Shown here: positions 11,026 to 21,236 of the stretch, one piece after another
Layout of the letters: each line of letters opens with the position of its first letter
How positions within the stretch are numbered: position 1 is the stretch's first letter
Made by a program: the position numbers and the translations under genes
NCBI RefSeq assembly: GCF_902167145.1
Contig: NC_050099.1
Location: forward strand, 7,578,434-7,642,433
Length of the DNA stretch: 64,000 nt
Source: Zea mays
Lineage: Eukaryota > Streptophyta > Magnoliopsida > Poales > Poaceae
Direction of reading: 5' to 3'
Notes under the pieces: generated by a model
What the model saw: the letters and a program-made list of their open reading frames with translations, nothing else
Database searches by the model: none
What the model was told of the DNA's origin: nothing

Positions 11026-13255
11026 TAGCCCTGGGCTTCCGATAACTAAAGGAAGCCCAGGCCAGACAGTGCAATCCGGTCGGCCGGACCACATCCGGAC
11101 GTCTATAAAACAGGACCCGGAGTGCTAGGGTTCAGTTTTTCACGTCCCATCTCGATTCATTAGCGACAGCGGTTGCCCGATAGCGCGCGGCGGCGGACCC
11201 CGGCCAGTGGCTGCAGTGGTCGTTGCTCCCCGACCTCGACATGCGGTGACGGCGGTTCCTAGGCCGGCGGTGGCGGCCCCCGATCCAGAGGGCGAGCGGC
11301 GGCAGCGCCCTTGTGCGGCGGCGGCGGTTCCCAGGCCAGTGGCCGCAACTCCATTACCTCGACGCGCGGTGGCGGAGGTTCCTCGATCCACAGCGGGGCC
11401 CTTGTGCGGGCAAGCGGCGGCGTCCCCGAAGACCCGAGGAGGCGGCACTTCCAAGGCCGGCGAGCAAGCGACGCCCGTCGACGTGTGAGTAGCGACGGCG
11501 ACGCATGAGGCCGATGTTCGAGCGAGCGACGTCACGGAAGGCGCGAGATGCGCGCAGCGATGATCACGCGTGACATCCTCCGATCCGGCGCAGTTTTCTT
11601 TTCGATTATTGTGTTTTATGCCTACCACATGTACTATTTACACTAAAACTGTACGATTTTATGCTTGAACACGGAGTTCGTATATCAGTTTACTGCATGC
11701 ACATTGAAAAAGCAATTCCTTAATTTATGTTGTTCGTAATTTGCGCGCATGCAATGAAAACTATCACGATTTTGCCATAATTTTTGGATCTGTATAAAAA
11801 TAGAAACTGCATGCATGCGGCTGCCATGTTTTCGGATCTGTCATAAAAATAGGATCGTAATAACAACCTACTAGAGCTATCAATCTCTCATTGACTCGGT
11901 ATTTACGCTTATAATTGAGCGATTTTATGCTCAAAACTTAAGGTTTTTACGCTCCACACGGATATACGTCCACCAGTTAACAACATGCCAGATTTTTTAC
12001 GCAGTGTAAGGAATTGCATAAATACCTACACCGTGTAGTATAATTTGTTTCAATATACATCATAAACTAGTTCTAATGCGTTTAACTGCATGACTGTTGG
12101 AGGGATCCTATATTTATGAAGGAAATAAAACATTAAATGCGATTTTTTGTTTCTATGCATGCAATTCATTTCCTTTCATTGCATATTCTTTCCATCATAA
12201 ATTCATGTGCATGCAGCTGGTAACAGATTTTTACGCAGTATACCCAATTGCATAATTATCTACATAGTGTAGCATATTTAGTATCACTATATATCATAAA
12301 ATAATAATTACGAGTCTAGCTGCATGGCTGTTGCAGCGATCCTAAATTTATGGAGGAAATAAAGTATTTAAAATAGAAACCGTCACACGTATCTTTCCTA
12401 AATTTACGCGCATGCAAGGGAACGTGTTTGACTCATGCATGCATTTTGCCATAATTTTTGGATCTGTATAACCGCATGCATGCGGCTGCCATGTTTTTCG
12501 GATCTGCCATAAAAATAGGATCGTAATAACAACCTACTACAGCTATCAACCTCTCACATTGGCTCGGTATATACGCTTATAATTGAGGGATTTTATGCTC
12601 AAAACTTAAGGTTATTACGCTCCAACCCAGAGATGCGTTCACTAGTGAACAACATGCCAGATTTTTTACGCAGTGTAACGAATTGCATAAATACCTACAC
12701 CATGTAGTATAATTTGTATCAGTATATATCATAAACTAGATTTAATGTGTTTAGCTGCATGGCTGTTGGAGGGATCTTATATTTATGAAGGAAATAAAAC
12801 ATTAAATACGATTTTTTTGTTTCTATGCGTGTAATTCATTTCCTTTCATTGCACATTATTTTTCATCATAAATTCGTGTGCATGCAGCTGGTAACAGATT
12901 TTTACGCAGTATATCGAATTGCATAATTATTTACACAATGTAGCATATTTAGTCTCAGTATATATCATAAAATGGTCCTTACGCGTCTAGCTGCATGGCT
13001 GTTGCAACGATCCTAAATTTATGGAGGAAATAAAGGATTTAAAAATAGAAACTGCCGCATATATCTTTCCTAAATTTATGCGCATGCATTGGATCGTGTT
13101 TGACTCATGCATGCATTCCTTTTTTGCGCTAACAAACGTGGGGCAGGTGGCACACCCGACAGCCTGGTTGGACGCGCTGGGTTGAACCAGTTTACAGGGG
13201 TGGTCAGCCTGGGCTTCCTTTAACTATTGGAAGCACAGGACTCCCGTTATATCTG

Positions 13256-13258
<3 letters not shown>
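11023..13258. mobile_element. unclassified TA-microsatellite-flanked repeat element with hairpin ends
   Basis: A 2.2-kb unit sits between an (AT)n tract on the left and a (TA)n tract on the right. Near the left end is a perfect hairpin, CCTGGGCTTCC (11030-11040) with GGAAGCCCAGG (11051-11061) around a 10-base loop. Near the right end is almost the same hairpin, CCTGGGCTTCC (13208-13218) with GGAAGCACAGG (13229-13239), again with a 10-base loop. Residues 11062-11580 are GC-rich, with a TATA-like CTATAAAAC at 11103 and short GGCGGCGG-type repeats. The rest is A/T-rich tandem repeat. No transposase frame is seen. Insertion in TA repeats recalls rice Micron elements, but the size and hairpin ends differ, so I leave it unclassified. 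Confidence 0.55.
11774..13120. repeat. two 673-bp tandem units with internal sub-repeats
   Basis: Both units begin GCCATAATTTTTGGATCTGT (11774 and 12448) and end near TTTGACTCATGCATGCAT, giving a period of about 673. Inside each unit a block starting with an AGATTTTTTACGCAGT-like word recurs about 240 bases later. This gives four related copies near 11988, 12227, 12657 and 12893. Each copy carries GAATTGCATAA, a GTGTAG word, ATATATCATAAA and TTTATG.AGGAAATAAA. Words such as GCATGCATGCGG and CGCATGCA are frequent. Confidence 0.8.

Positions 13259-13330
<72 letters not shown>
13259..13330. repeat. (TA)n microsatellite split by the Helitron
   Basis: A pure TA run of about 72 bases ends exactly at the Helitron boundary. 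A further TA run (21220-21236) continues on the other side of the Helitron, so the two were one tract before insertion. Confidence 0.9.
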
Positions 13331-13331
<1 letters not shown>

Positions 13332-13360
13332 TAGGTATATGCCCGTGCGTTGCCACGGAA
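13331..13360 (-). other. Helitron 3' terminus (hairpin + CTAG)
   Basis: On the minus strand a stem formed by CCGTG and CACGG with a short loop is followed after eight bases by CTAG, and then by the host T. This is the replication-termination structure of Helitrons. Confidence 0.85.
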
Positions 13361-13362
13361 AT

Positions 13363-16300
13363 TAAAAGTTAGTATAAAAACATAGATATAAAACAACAAA
13401 CAACACTATGATATATAAAATTGTGTGCAAGTAGTTTATAGCAAAATCGAAAATCACCCTTGATCAACCAACAATTGCAGACTTCTTAGCGCTACAAAAG
13501 CACAACACACAAGCATTTGATACGGTTCAACCAGTGCATTCGCAAAGAAAGCGAAACAGATTTCCCCCAAGACTAAGAGACCCTACAACATCTGCATGAC
13601 AGTTGCCCAATTTGTACCATAGGAGCAAAACAAAAGAACCAAGAAGATTATGACGTCTCGACAAAAAAGATGTGTAAGAAGGCTCTAGTGTAATATGGAA
13701 CTTCAAGGAGGACTGGTCTAACATGTGATGTTAATATGTGCGCTCTGAGTTCACTGAACATCTGTAAAAAAGCAAAAAAAACAAATAAAAATAATAAACA
13801 AGCCTAAAACCATAAAGTAGAAAAAATAACTGTTATTAACTTATTATTAAAATAAAAAATAAGTGAAGGCACTTGTTCGCTGGTCATTATCAGGCTCAAT
13901 ATTGGTCGACTCAGCCTACACTGATTACCAACATCCTCAAAGAGCATGATCTCAAAAAGTGTCTTTAGTACCTAGGGAGAAAAAAGATTGTCACAAGCAA
14001 GTTCAGTATCAATCACAAATAAAATACTACTATCCTATCTTACTTTGAAACAAGTTTAGTATTAACGCTAATTTTGTGTTGTGGTATAGTGATGTAGCCT
14101 ACTGCCCAAGAATTCATGGGTCAGTCACCGGAGATCGGAAAGATTGAGGCATTGGCCACTATTGTGATGCACAAAACAAATATCCTCCTTGTGTTTGCAT
14201 AAAAATTGAGGTGAATTTGAAATAGATTACTACTAATACTCAAGTCCCCCCTCTTGCCCTCCCTTACACAGCACCGGGAAGCAGGCAAACCACTAAACCA
14301 ACATACTATGGACGTTTTGTTTTCAAACCACTGTAGCCATCGGCAAGAAACATGTTTGTTTCACTGATTGGGTGAAATCTCTTCACATCATAGATAAAAG
14401 TTTTTTATGGTGGAAATCCCAATGGAGCCACATTATATCATGATCTGCACCATGCATTACCTATTTAACCAAGAACTAATGAAAACCAGAAATTTGAGTA
14501 CATATAAAAATGCATTATTTTGTAGTTCTTCAAAACCTCTCTTTGTTGGACCTTTGAAAGGCTATTTCAATTAGAGACCAATGTATATGTGTAGCTTAAG
14601 AGTGTCCACAAGAAAGTCTTTTGTTCTTGTTGAAATCTGCATCAAGCAGGTCATGCCCTGAAATGACCTATATTGATGAAGCTCCAGACCGGCCTGAAAA
14701 TGGAGCAAAAACATTACAGAGGCAATCATTAAATTGGTAATATCATAAAGTCCATGGAAGCTATTCTATTGCATGTCAGATATCCTAGAATATAAAAGGA
14801 CGTAAAAGTCTTCTATAAAATAAAGAAACAAAACATAGGAGGTATCTAGTTTATATAACAACCAAAGTTGCACTGTGTTGTTCATGTCAAACAGTTACAA
14901 AAGTAATCTAGATTAAGAACTTTTTGATAGTGCTAGTAGTATAAAGACTGTCAACTCCAATGCACATTCCACAACCACTAACATATAGCAGTAACTATAG
15001 ACACATGTAACTAAAACACTTTTTCGATAATTATTGTGATATGTGTGCATGATATAGGTCTAGCAGGGAAAAAATGCAGGGAAGGCATGCTGACAGTTCT
15101 TCCTGATAAAAAAAATATATGCACCACAGGGAAAAATACTTGAGACGAACTTCAGTATTCAGTATCAACATAAGAGGCATGTAAGTATCATATATTCATG
15201 TGATAAAACGAAAACATTAGTTACAAATGCTTACAGCAAATTCAGTTGTGCTCTTCAACTTTTTAGCTAATTCTGTTAAGCCTTTGTGATCTTAAACCTG
15301 CGTAAATGGTGTGTCCTCTAAATTAGTTGGCTTCACTGGTTAGCATAAATGGTGTATACTCTAAATTAGCCAGCTTCAATGGTTCTATATCGGGGAAACA
15401 GGGGTTGATGCAATGTTACTGGATTCTGTTATAGTTCTTGAAAATAATAAAAGTCATTTTTCCAGTTAGCTATGTCTTCAGTTGTACCGTGATTTTGGTT
15501 CACAAGTTCTTCATGTCACACAGCTGTAGGTTTAGGCATTAAAGGAGTAGAGATGATCTCTATTCATACAACAACAACACCTAGCTTATAGGTCGAAATG
15601 ACTTCTTCCTCAACTTCTCAGCCGACCATATCAACTCCAAAGCACTGCAAAACAAGTAATGAAGAATCAACCACATGACCATAAGGACAATAAAAGGAAG
15701 AAAGAAAGGAATAAGAAAAAAAGCAATCCTAATATACAGTTCCTAGCCAAGAAGAGGGGCAGGAAGGGAAACAGAAAACAAAGAAGAGGGGAATCGACAC
15801 TGCTTCATGCATAAGAGCAGTCGTTCTTGGGTGACCCCAGCGCAGCAGCAGCACTGCGCGCGCCGCGTGGGGCGGCAGATGGGTAGCAGACGGCCGAAGC
15901 AGGTTAAAATGAGTACCTACAAACACAAGTATTTTGCCCAAAAACTTGTAATCCTTACCAATGTCTCTAGGATTCTCTTCAAAATGAGACTTGAATCTAC
16001 ATGGTAAAAAAAACTATCACTGTTAGGTAAAAAAATTATTGGTTCAGAAATGGATTAAAATTTGTCTAATTAGAGCAAATTTCCCACAGTAGACAAACAT
16101 TGTTTAGCCGTTAAAAGGTTGATATTTCCTTTCCAAGCCTCATCAACATACCTTCTATTTGAAAACGTACTCTAGAGCACAATCATATGCCTTCTATCTG
16201 AAAACGTACAACGGTACAAGCATGTTGCTTCATGAAAAAGCATGGCCACATATATATGAAATATCTGCATTTTTTGAGAGTTAATAACCTGCCCTGTTAA

Positions 16301-16554
16301 GCTCATCTCTCCTCTTTGGGTCAACACCAGCAACACCAAAAATCATCTTATCTGCCATTGGTGCTGGGGACTACTCCCATTGGCTACAGGACCTCGGTGG
16401 GCACGATGGCATCTATGGCCATGGAGGAGGTGTCGGGCGGCGCCAGGGACTACTCCCAGAAGACGGCGACGAGCGGTATGGGGTGCAACGCCTCTCCCAT
16501 GGAGTCATCATTGGCTGGCGTCTAGGGAGAAGCAAACATCCTCGATGAGCTGTG
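13363..16554. other. Helitron interior without recognised exons
   Basis: Most of this is A/T-rich and intron-like, and I could not match any exon. Two near-identical ~55-base blocks (GTAAATGGTGTGTCCTCTAA at 15303 and CATAAATGGTGTATACTCTA at 15345) form a direct repeat. A minus-strand segment near 16295-16347, opening MIFGVAGVDPKRRDEL and followed by a GT donor, looks like an exon of a captured gene, but I do not recognise the protein. Confidence 0.4.
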
Positions 16555-16643
16555 GCGCGTCGGGTGGGAGGCAGCGGTTGATGCCGACCTAGAACAGCTA
16601 CCCCTTCGACGAGAAGGTGTTCACCCAGCGGTCATACTCTGTC
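16555..16643 (-). pseudogene. fragment of proteasome subunit alpha type-5
   Basis: After a minus-strand acceptor (TTCTTGCAG) the frame reads RTEYDRWVNTFSSKG, a stop, LF, a stop, then V. It lines up with the highly conserved N-terminal block of 20S proteasome alpha-5 ([21 protein letters not shown] in the family). Two in-frame TAG codons and divergence after the second stop show the fragment is not functional. It is one of several captured pieces in the Helitron. The match is short, so the identification is good but not certain. Confidence 0.65.
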
Positions 16644-16809
16644 CTGCAAGAACCAACCCGTAGAGAAATCTCATCCCTATCAGAGTTTCTACAACCTTTC
16701 AATATCAGGAACACAGTACAAAAGTACACAGATCTACACAAGTATATTCACGACCTTTAGGGGTAGACAGTGATAGTGCGTGAGCACGGTGAAGCATGTC
16801 AGTGTGGTA

Positions 16810-16987
16810 TACCTCTTGGAGAAGGGCCTGTCAAGGCCGACAACCTCGGCAACTCTATCACCATCTCCCGCGAGATGACCTCCATGATCTTGTCCTCCAC
16901 TGGCTTGGTACAGTCGATCGTGAAGGAAACCGACCCCTTCTTGCCAGCGACCACGACACTCTTCACCGACACCACGTCGCGCACCAT
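16810..16987 (-). pseudogene. ribosomal protein L22 (eL22) fragment
   Basis: From an ATG at 16987 the minus strand reads a short variable leader, then KKGSVSFTIDCTKPVEDKIM, the hallmark N-terminal block of plant 60S ribosomal protein L22. The expected middle block is shortened, and the frame shifts by one before PFSKRY, which again matches L22. A GTATAC donor follows immediately. The remaining C-terminal part of L22 is absent. It is thus a frameshifted, truncated copy with part of its exon-intron structure, on the same strand as the other captured fragments of the Helitron. Confidence 0.8.
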
Positions 16988-17062
16988 CGACCCCCCTTCC
17001 CTCAGACCATAATTTTTTTGATTTGGCTCCACAACATAGGTGCATAATGATTCTTTGTGCAA

Positions 17063-18100
17063 ATATGAACCTTAAAACACAAACAACAAAAATCAGATAT
17101 AAACAAATTGGGTCAAAAAAAACAGTGCCAACTACTCCATTATGTTTTATTTGTTGACATTTTTATGGTATTCCAGGTGGACTATAAATATTTATATAAT
17201 AAGGGTATACTATGATCATAATTTATCTAGAGTCAATTGGCTGAAGGTATAATAACACTGCAATCAAAGGGACAACACTAGGTATGAAATCATAATACGA
17301 GGACAATGCATACGTCTACGACGGTTACTGGAAGTAAAAGATCCCAAACATTTGTAATATATGAAGGTTATACAGAGTAACATACAATAATTTATTGGAA
17401 AATAAATCTAAAACAATAAACATGCCATTGCCTGCTAGGACTACCAAATGGGACTTACATTTACTTCAAATTGTTAGGCCTCAAGTTTGTTGGAGCTGTA
17501 AAGAGAACAAGGGGAGGGAAGCTACATATATTACAAATGTTTGTCAGAAACGAGGAAACAACCGAACGATAGTTGAGCTAATTGAATCCATTTACCGCTG
17601 CTTCTGAAGGCTTCCCAGTTGCTTCCCAATGTAATCACAGAACCTTAGATCATATCATAGCAAGAAGCATGGTTCAGCTCAACTATGATGCCATCCACCT
17701 GCATTCCAAATTTCAATCAATGACAGGAAACAGAACACAAGAAGACCAACAACCAGTAAATATCTTAGGCCAAAAAGGCGCAAGTGCGATTGTAAGGAAG
17801 GGAAAATAGCACAACATCCATGAACTAAACCCAATCAGATATTCATATGAGATGGAATTGAGCGGGGGAGACAACCGAATTAAAGTTACAAGGCAAAAAC
17901 TAAAGGGAGGAGGATGAGCGGCTGCACCTGCAGTAGCGAGTTGTGGCCGAGGGGTAGCTTCTCCTTGGCGTGCATGCAGAGGTCGCTGCTACAGGCAGTG
18001 CAATTTTTTCATCTAAGGAGGATTGGGCACACAATTTCACATATATGATATATCATCAAATTTGGAACTGTCATGGATGACACGAATTTATAAGCACCTC
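17063..18100. other. Helitron interior, no recognised exon
   Basis: This stretch is intron-like or spacer DNA between the L22-like and the PROSC-like fragments. A GC-rich patch at 17905-18000 may be an exon or leader on the minus strand (it reads KEKLPLGHNSLLQV), but it has no recognisable family. Confidence 0.35.
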
Positions 18101-18594
18101 CTAGTTCTTTGGGTATTCTCTTGCACCAAATATGGTTGACCCAACTCTTACATTTGTGCTTCCCATTTCAATCTGCAGGCACATAGAAAACAATGTATGT
18201 CTATATTAACGTAGCTATCAGCCTACCGTGCCTCTTCAACACTCATATATCATAGTATTTCCCTTACTGCTTGTTCAAAGTCAGATGACATGCCCACAAA
18301 TAGTTCGCCCTGCTCTTCCGATATTCCAAGCTCCTTGCACACCTCTTCCCAACAGTTGGCTAGTGCCTATGAATTTAACATACATAATACACGTTAGTGC
18401 ACATATACATGCCATATTGCCACTTTGACAGAACTTCTGTAACCTAGTGTTATACGTTACCTTGAAATTCTTCGGAGTTGAGGAGTAATCAAGCATCCCA
18501 ATTATCATCAAACCAGACAACACAAGGTTAGGGCTGTTCAATCTGACATGTTTTGCTAGCTCGACACATCCTGAGGGATCTACTCCAATTTTCG
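18101..18594 (-). pseudogene. 3' part of a YggS/PROSC pyridoxal-phosphate homeostasis protein gene
   Basis: Three exons read without interruption on the minus strand: 18594-18461 (KIGVDPSGCVELAKHV, SGLMIIGMLDYSSTP), 18366-18268 (LANCWEEVCKELGISEEQ, GMSSDFEQA) and 18172-18101 (IEMGSTNVRVGSTIFGAREY, then a natural stop). Each is bounded by AG and GT. The blocks match the C-terminal half of the plant PLP-binding barrel protein related to E. coli YggS and human PROSC, including the MGMSxDFxxAIExGSTxVRVG phosphate-binding signature. The N-terminal half with the PLP lysine is not visible upstream. So this is a captured, truncated gene copy whose remaining frames and splice sites are intact, implying recent capture. 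Confidence 0.82.
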
Positions 18595-19658
18595 CTGCAG
18601 TTAAAAAAATAGTATTCAAAAGTATGTTATGAGAAACATATAATGCACGTGACTGATCACCAAGAACAGGAAGCATCATTGTGTCAGAAAATCTGCAGCA
18701 TCAGAGAAACCAAAATGGGGACTAACTGAATGGCCTACAAGCATATGTGGAAGTAGTTTAAATTATCCATTAAAAATAGGAATGGTCCTGTTGCAACAAC
18801 GAAGACACATTATTGATCATTATTTTATAATTATTTTATCACCATGGCAAAAACAAATATGGCATATGCTATGAGTTAGAGACATACCTTTTGTTATTGT
18901 CAGCTCAATCTAGTCGGCTACCAGCCTATCATAGTGAATATCTAAGCCTTCAAAGCTCAAATAACCAGATGATTAACAAAGGAATCTTAAAAAAGTGAAT
19001 TGAGGGGTTGGGTTGAAATTGGATTTGGCAAATAGAACTGGATCTCAGTAAGTCAGTAGGCTCACCAAGATGTGCTGCACCAGCATAGATGCACACAGGG
19101 ACACAGTGGGGCTGTCGAGCATGGAAAAAGAAGCAAAGGCAAGATGGACGCCGTACCTCCGGTTCTGCGACAAGCGTGGCAACGACTGGGCATGGGGGGA
19201 GGCTAGGGCATCGAGACATGTTTGTGTTTTTCCTCTAGTCTTGACTGGGATGTGCTTGACATGTTCTTCTTTTTCCTCTAAAGTACCATGTTTGTTTTTT
19301 GAAAAGTAAGCCTTATCAAGGCAAGTGGAAGCTTCTATTGCTGCTCCTAGATATTGAATTTTTAGGGATTATTTTAATCGTAAACATCTCAATATTTGTT
19401 TTCGGATTATTTTATTTTGTTGTTGTCAGTTCTTGAGATTTACAATCTACTAAGGCAAGTGGAAGCAGTATTGTTGTACCGACAGCTCATGTTGGAAAAT
19501 AATATTTTAGAGGAACCCAATGAAAGCTTCCTTCAGTTGCTTTTTGTTTCCAAATGGTATAACCTGCCAAGCAAGGATAGAAAAGGAAATAAAATGTATG
19601 TATTGGATATGTAGAGTACATCTTCTTTAAAAATAAGAGCAAATATGAATTCATAAAC
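18595..19658. other. Helitron interior, no recognised exon
   Basis: This stretch contains intron-like DNA. A minus-strand stretch near 18900-18945 (HYDRLVAD, stop) could be a decayed piece of the upstream PROSC exon region. A GC-rich patch at 19070-19220 has no recognisable product. Confidence 0.35.
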
Positions 19659-19720
19659 CTAATGAAGCCTTCATAGAGATGAAGACCAATGAGTCTATAG
19701 TCAAGGTCAATGATTCCAAT
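19659..19720 (-). pseudogene. 62-nt exon resembling DDB1
   Basis: Between a minus-strand acceptor (TTATTGTGTAG) and a donor (AGGTTTAT) the exon reads IGIIDLDYRLIGLHLYEGF. This is close to the conserved DDB1 (UV-damaged DNA-binding protein 1) block IGIIDPDCRLIGLHLYDGL, and the following splice junction falls at the corresponding lysine/arginine. I could not extend the match into neighbouring exons. The sequence is short but distinctive. Confidence 0.6.
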
Positions 19721-20016
19721 CTACACAATAAAGAAAATGACACCCATTAGTATTACTGTTTGCAAAAAAGCTCTGTCCAGTCTAAATTTGATAGCACACA
19801 AGACTGCGGGAAATGCAGAAATCCAAGATCAGTAGAGCAGAAGCATCCATGGATGGGAACGGGAGGCGCAGAAATCCAAGATTGCTTACATTGAGGAAGC
19901 ACATGAGGGAATTGTCGAGTGACCTCGCGACGGCAAGGAGTGCCAAAAACAGGAAGTCGAAGATGGCCTACGGCGAGCATAGCAGCAGCAACCGACAACT
20001 ATGTGTGTCAAACGAG

Positions 20017-20495
20017 GATGCGTGATGGGTGGAGCAGATGGTGAAGGAACGTCACAGGATCACGTACCCTCTCACCGGTGGTGTTGACGATGGTGGACTT
20101 GGTGGCGAGCATGATGGTGTTGCTGTTGGGTCCGCCCATGATCTTGTAGTCGCAGCAGTGCTGGGACGATGACGACACCTCGCCGGACGGCACGGAGGAC
20201 ACCACGAAGGAGGCGGCGTCTAAGGTTAGGGTTCCAAATAGATGGGGTAGGCCTCTGGATCCAAAGCGCCATCCGTCGGTGGTGGGGTCTGTGCAGCGAC
20301 CGACGACGAGGACTTCTTCTTCTTCTAGCCCTTGTTCTTTGACCGCGATGGCTTCATCACAAATGCATAATGGGTGGAGAAGATGGTGAGGGAACATCAC
20401 AGGATCACGTACCCTCTCGCCGGTGGTGTCGACAACGGTGGACTTGGTGGCGAGTACGACGACGTTGTCGTTGGGTCCGCCCATGATCCCATAGT
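20017..20495 (-). repeat. duplicated exon-plus-donor block inside the Helitron
   Basis: Two ~130-base blocks 346 bases apart (about 20017-20155 and 20364-20495) read on the minus strand as MGGPNSNTIMLATKST and MGGPNDNVVVLATKST. Each is followed by a TTGERV-type junction with an identical GTACGTGATCC donor-like word. The intervening ~200 bases contain a different GC-rich segment. The protein family is not recognised. The duplication may have arisen during capture or come from the donor gene. Confidence 0.6.
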
Positions 20496-20830
20496 CGCGG
20501 CCGTTGGAGCGCGGTGGAAGAGGTTGCGCGAGAGAGGCAGCCTCTGCCGAGGCCGTCCCAGCGCAGCACCCGGCGCATGGCCCTGCTGCACAGCACCTTG
20601 GTCAGCGCCGACCTGAGGCCGCCAGCACTCCTCTTCTTGAACCCGTGGCTGCAGAGCCTGAGCAGCCGCCGGCACGCCGCGGTGGGGCAGCAGCCCAGCC
20701 CCCCTCCCGCTTCCTCCGCCGCCGCGCTCGCGCCACGGACGCGTTGGGGCCGCCTTGCCCTGGCGGCCTCGACGAGGAACGGCTCCTGCTGCTCCTGCAG
20801 CAGCTCCGAGCACCTCCTCGCGGCGGCCAT
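20490..20830 (-). pseudogene. captured first-exon fragment of an unidentified plant protein
   Basis: From an ATG at 20830 (minus strand) a GC-rich frame reads MAAARRCSELLQEQQEPFLV, then an Ala/Arg-rich linker, then ACRRLLRLCSHGFKK and KVLCSRAMRRVLRWD. The opening xxLLQEQQEPFLV resembles the N-terminal motif of plant DUF3741/DUF4378-type proteins, but I am not sure of the family. The frame then runs into the duplicated block described at 20017-20495, so a transcript would be chimeric. The open frame extends upstream of this ATG to 21178 through low-complexity QRAAQ-type sequence. Confidence 0.45.
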
Positions 20831-20849
20831 CGCCACGGTAGTTAGGTCA

Positions 20850-20965
20850 GATGCGAGGGCCGCACGTTGGGCTACACGCTGGGCCGCACGTTGGGCTGCA
20901 CGTTGGGGCCGCTGGGTACACGATGGGCCTCTGGTCCACACGTAAATCGTTGGGCCGCACGAACC
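20850..20965. repeat. short GGGCYGCACGTT-type tandem repeat
   Basis: Five or more imperfect copies of a ~12-14-base GC-rich word (GGGCCGCACGTT, GGGCTGCACGTT, GGGCTACACGCT) stand in a row near the 5' end of the Helitron. Confidence 0.6.
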
Positions 20966-21199
20966 GCTGCCACAGGCGCGCTGGTATCCATTTATTTGAT
21001 TAGTGCCACATCGGCCATTGAGAGTGACGGAACATGGCTTATAAGTGTAGCTTTGTATCATATATTGCTCACCGAGAGAGAAGGAAAATAGCTTATGATA
21101 TTGTAAGTAATGTTTGTTTTGTTGCGCGGGACAGGTACTGGTGCGTTCCGTGGCAGAACACGGTTGATGGCAGAACATGTCAGAGACAGGCTACTATTG

Positions 21200-21219
21200 C
21201 TTACTTAATAAGTAGTAGA
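21200..21219 (-). other. Helitron 5' terminus
   Basis: The minus strand begins TCTACTACTTATTAAGTAAG directly after an A that belongs to the TA microsatellite. This fits the TCTMTAYTA-like 5' end of maize Helitrons. Confidence 0.75.
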
Positions 21220-21236
21220 TATATATATATATATAT

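Larger units (their letters stand above)
13331..21219 (-). mobile_element. 7.9-kb Helitron carrying several host gene fragments
   Basis: Read on the minus strand, the 5' end is TCTACTACTTATTAAG (from 21219) preceded by A. The 3' end is CCGTGGCAACGCACGG followed by GCATATAC and CTAG (ending at 13331) and then T. This gives the three Helitron hallmarks: a 5' TC, a 3' hairpin 8 bases before CTRR, and insertion between A and T. The hairpin closely resembles the maize Helitron 3' consensus as I remember it. The interior holds minus-strand fragments, introns included, resembling proteasome alpha-5, RPL22, YggS/PROSC, DDB1 and at least one unidentified gene, all in the element's own orientation, as is usual for maize gene-capturing Helitrons. 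No RepHel transposase is present, so it is non-autonomous. The boundaries are read directly; mobility is inferred. Confidence 0.88.

Noticed and set aside
11207..11488. GC-rich open frames at the head of the TA-flanked element as possible genes
   Set aside because: Open frames exist on both strands as expected for GGC repeats; there is no conserved motif.
20405..21178. 257-codon minus-strand frame as a bona fide gene
   Set aside because: It joins low-complexity repeat, a captured first exon and a frameshifted duplicate block within the Helitron; I list the parts instead.
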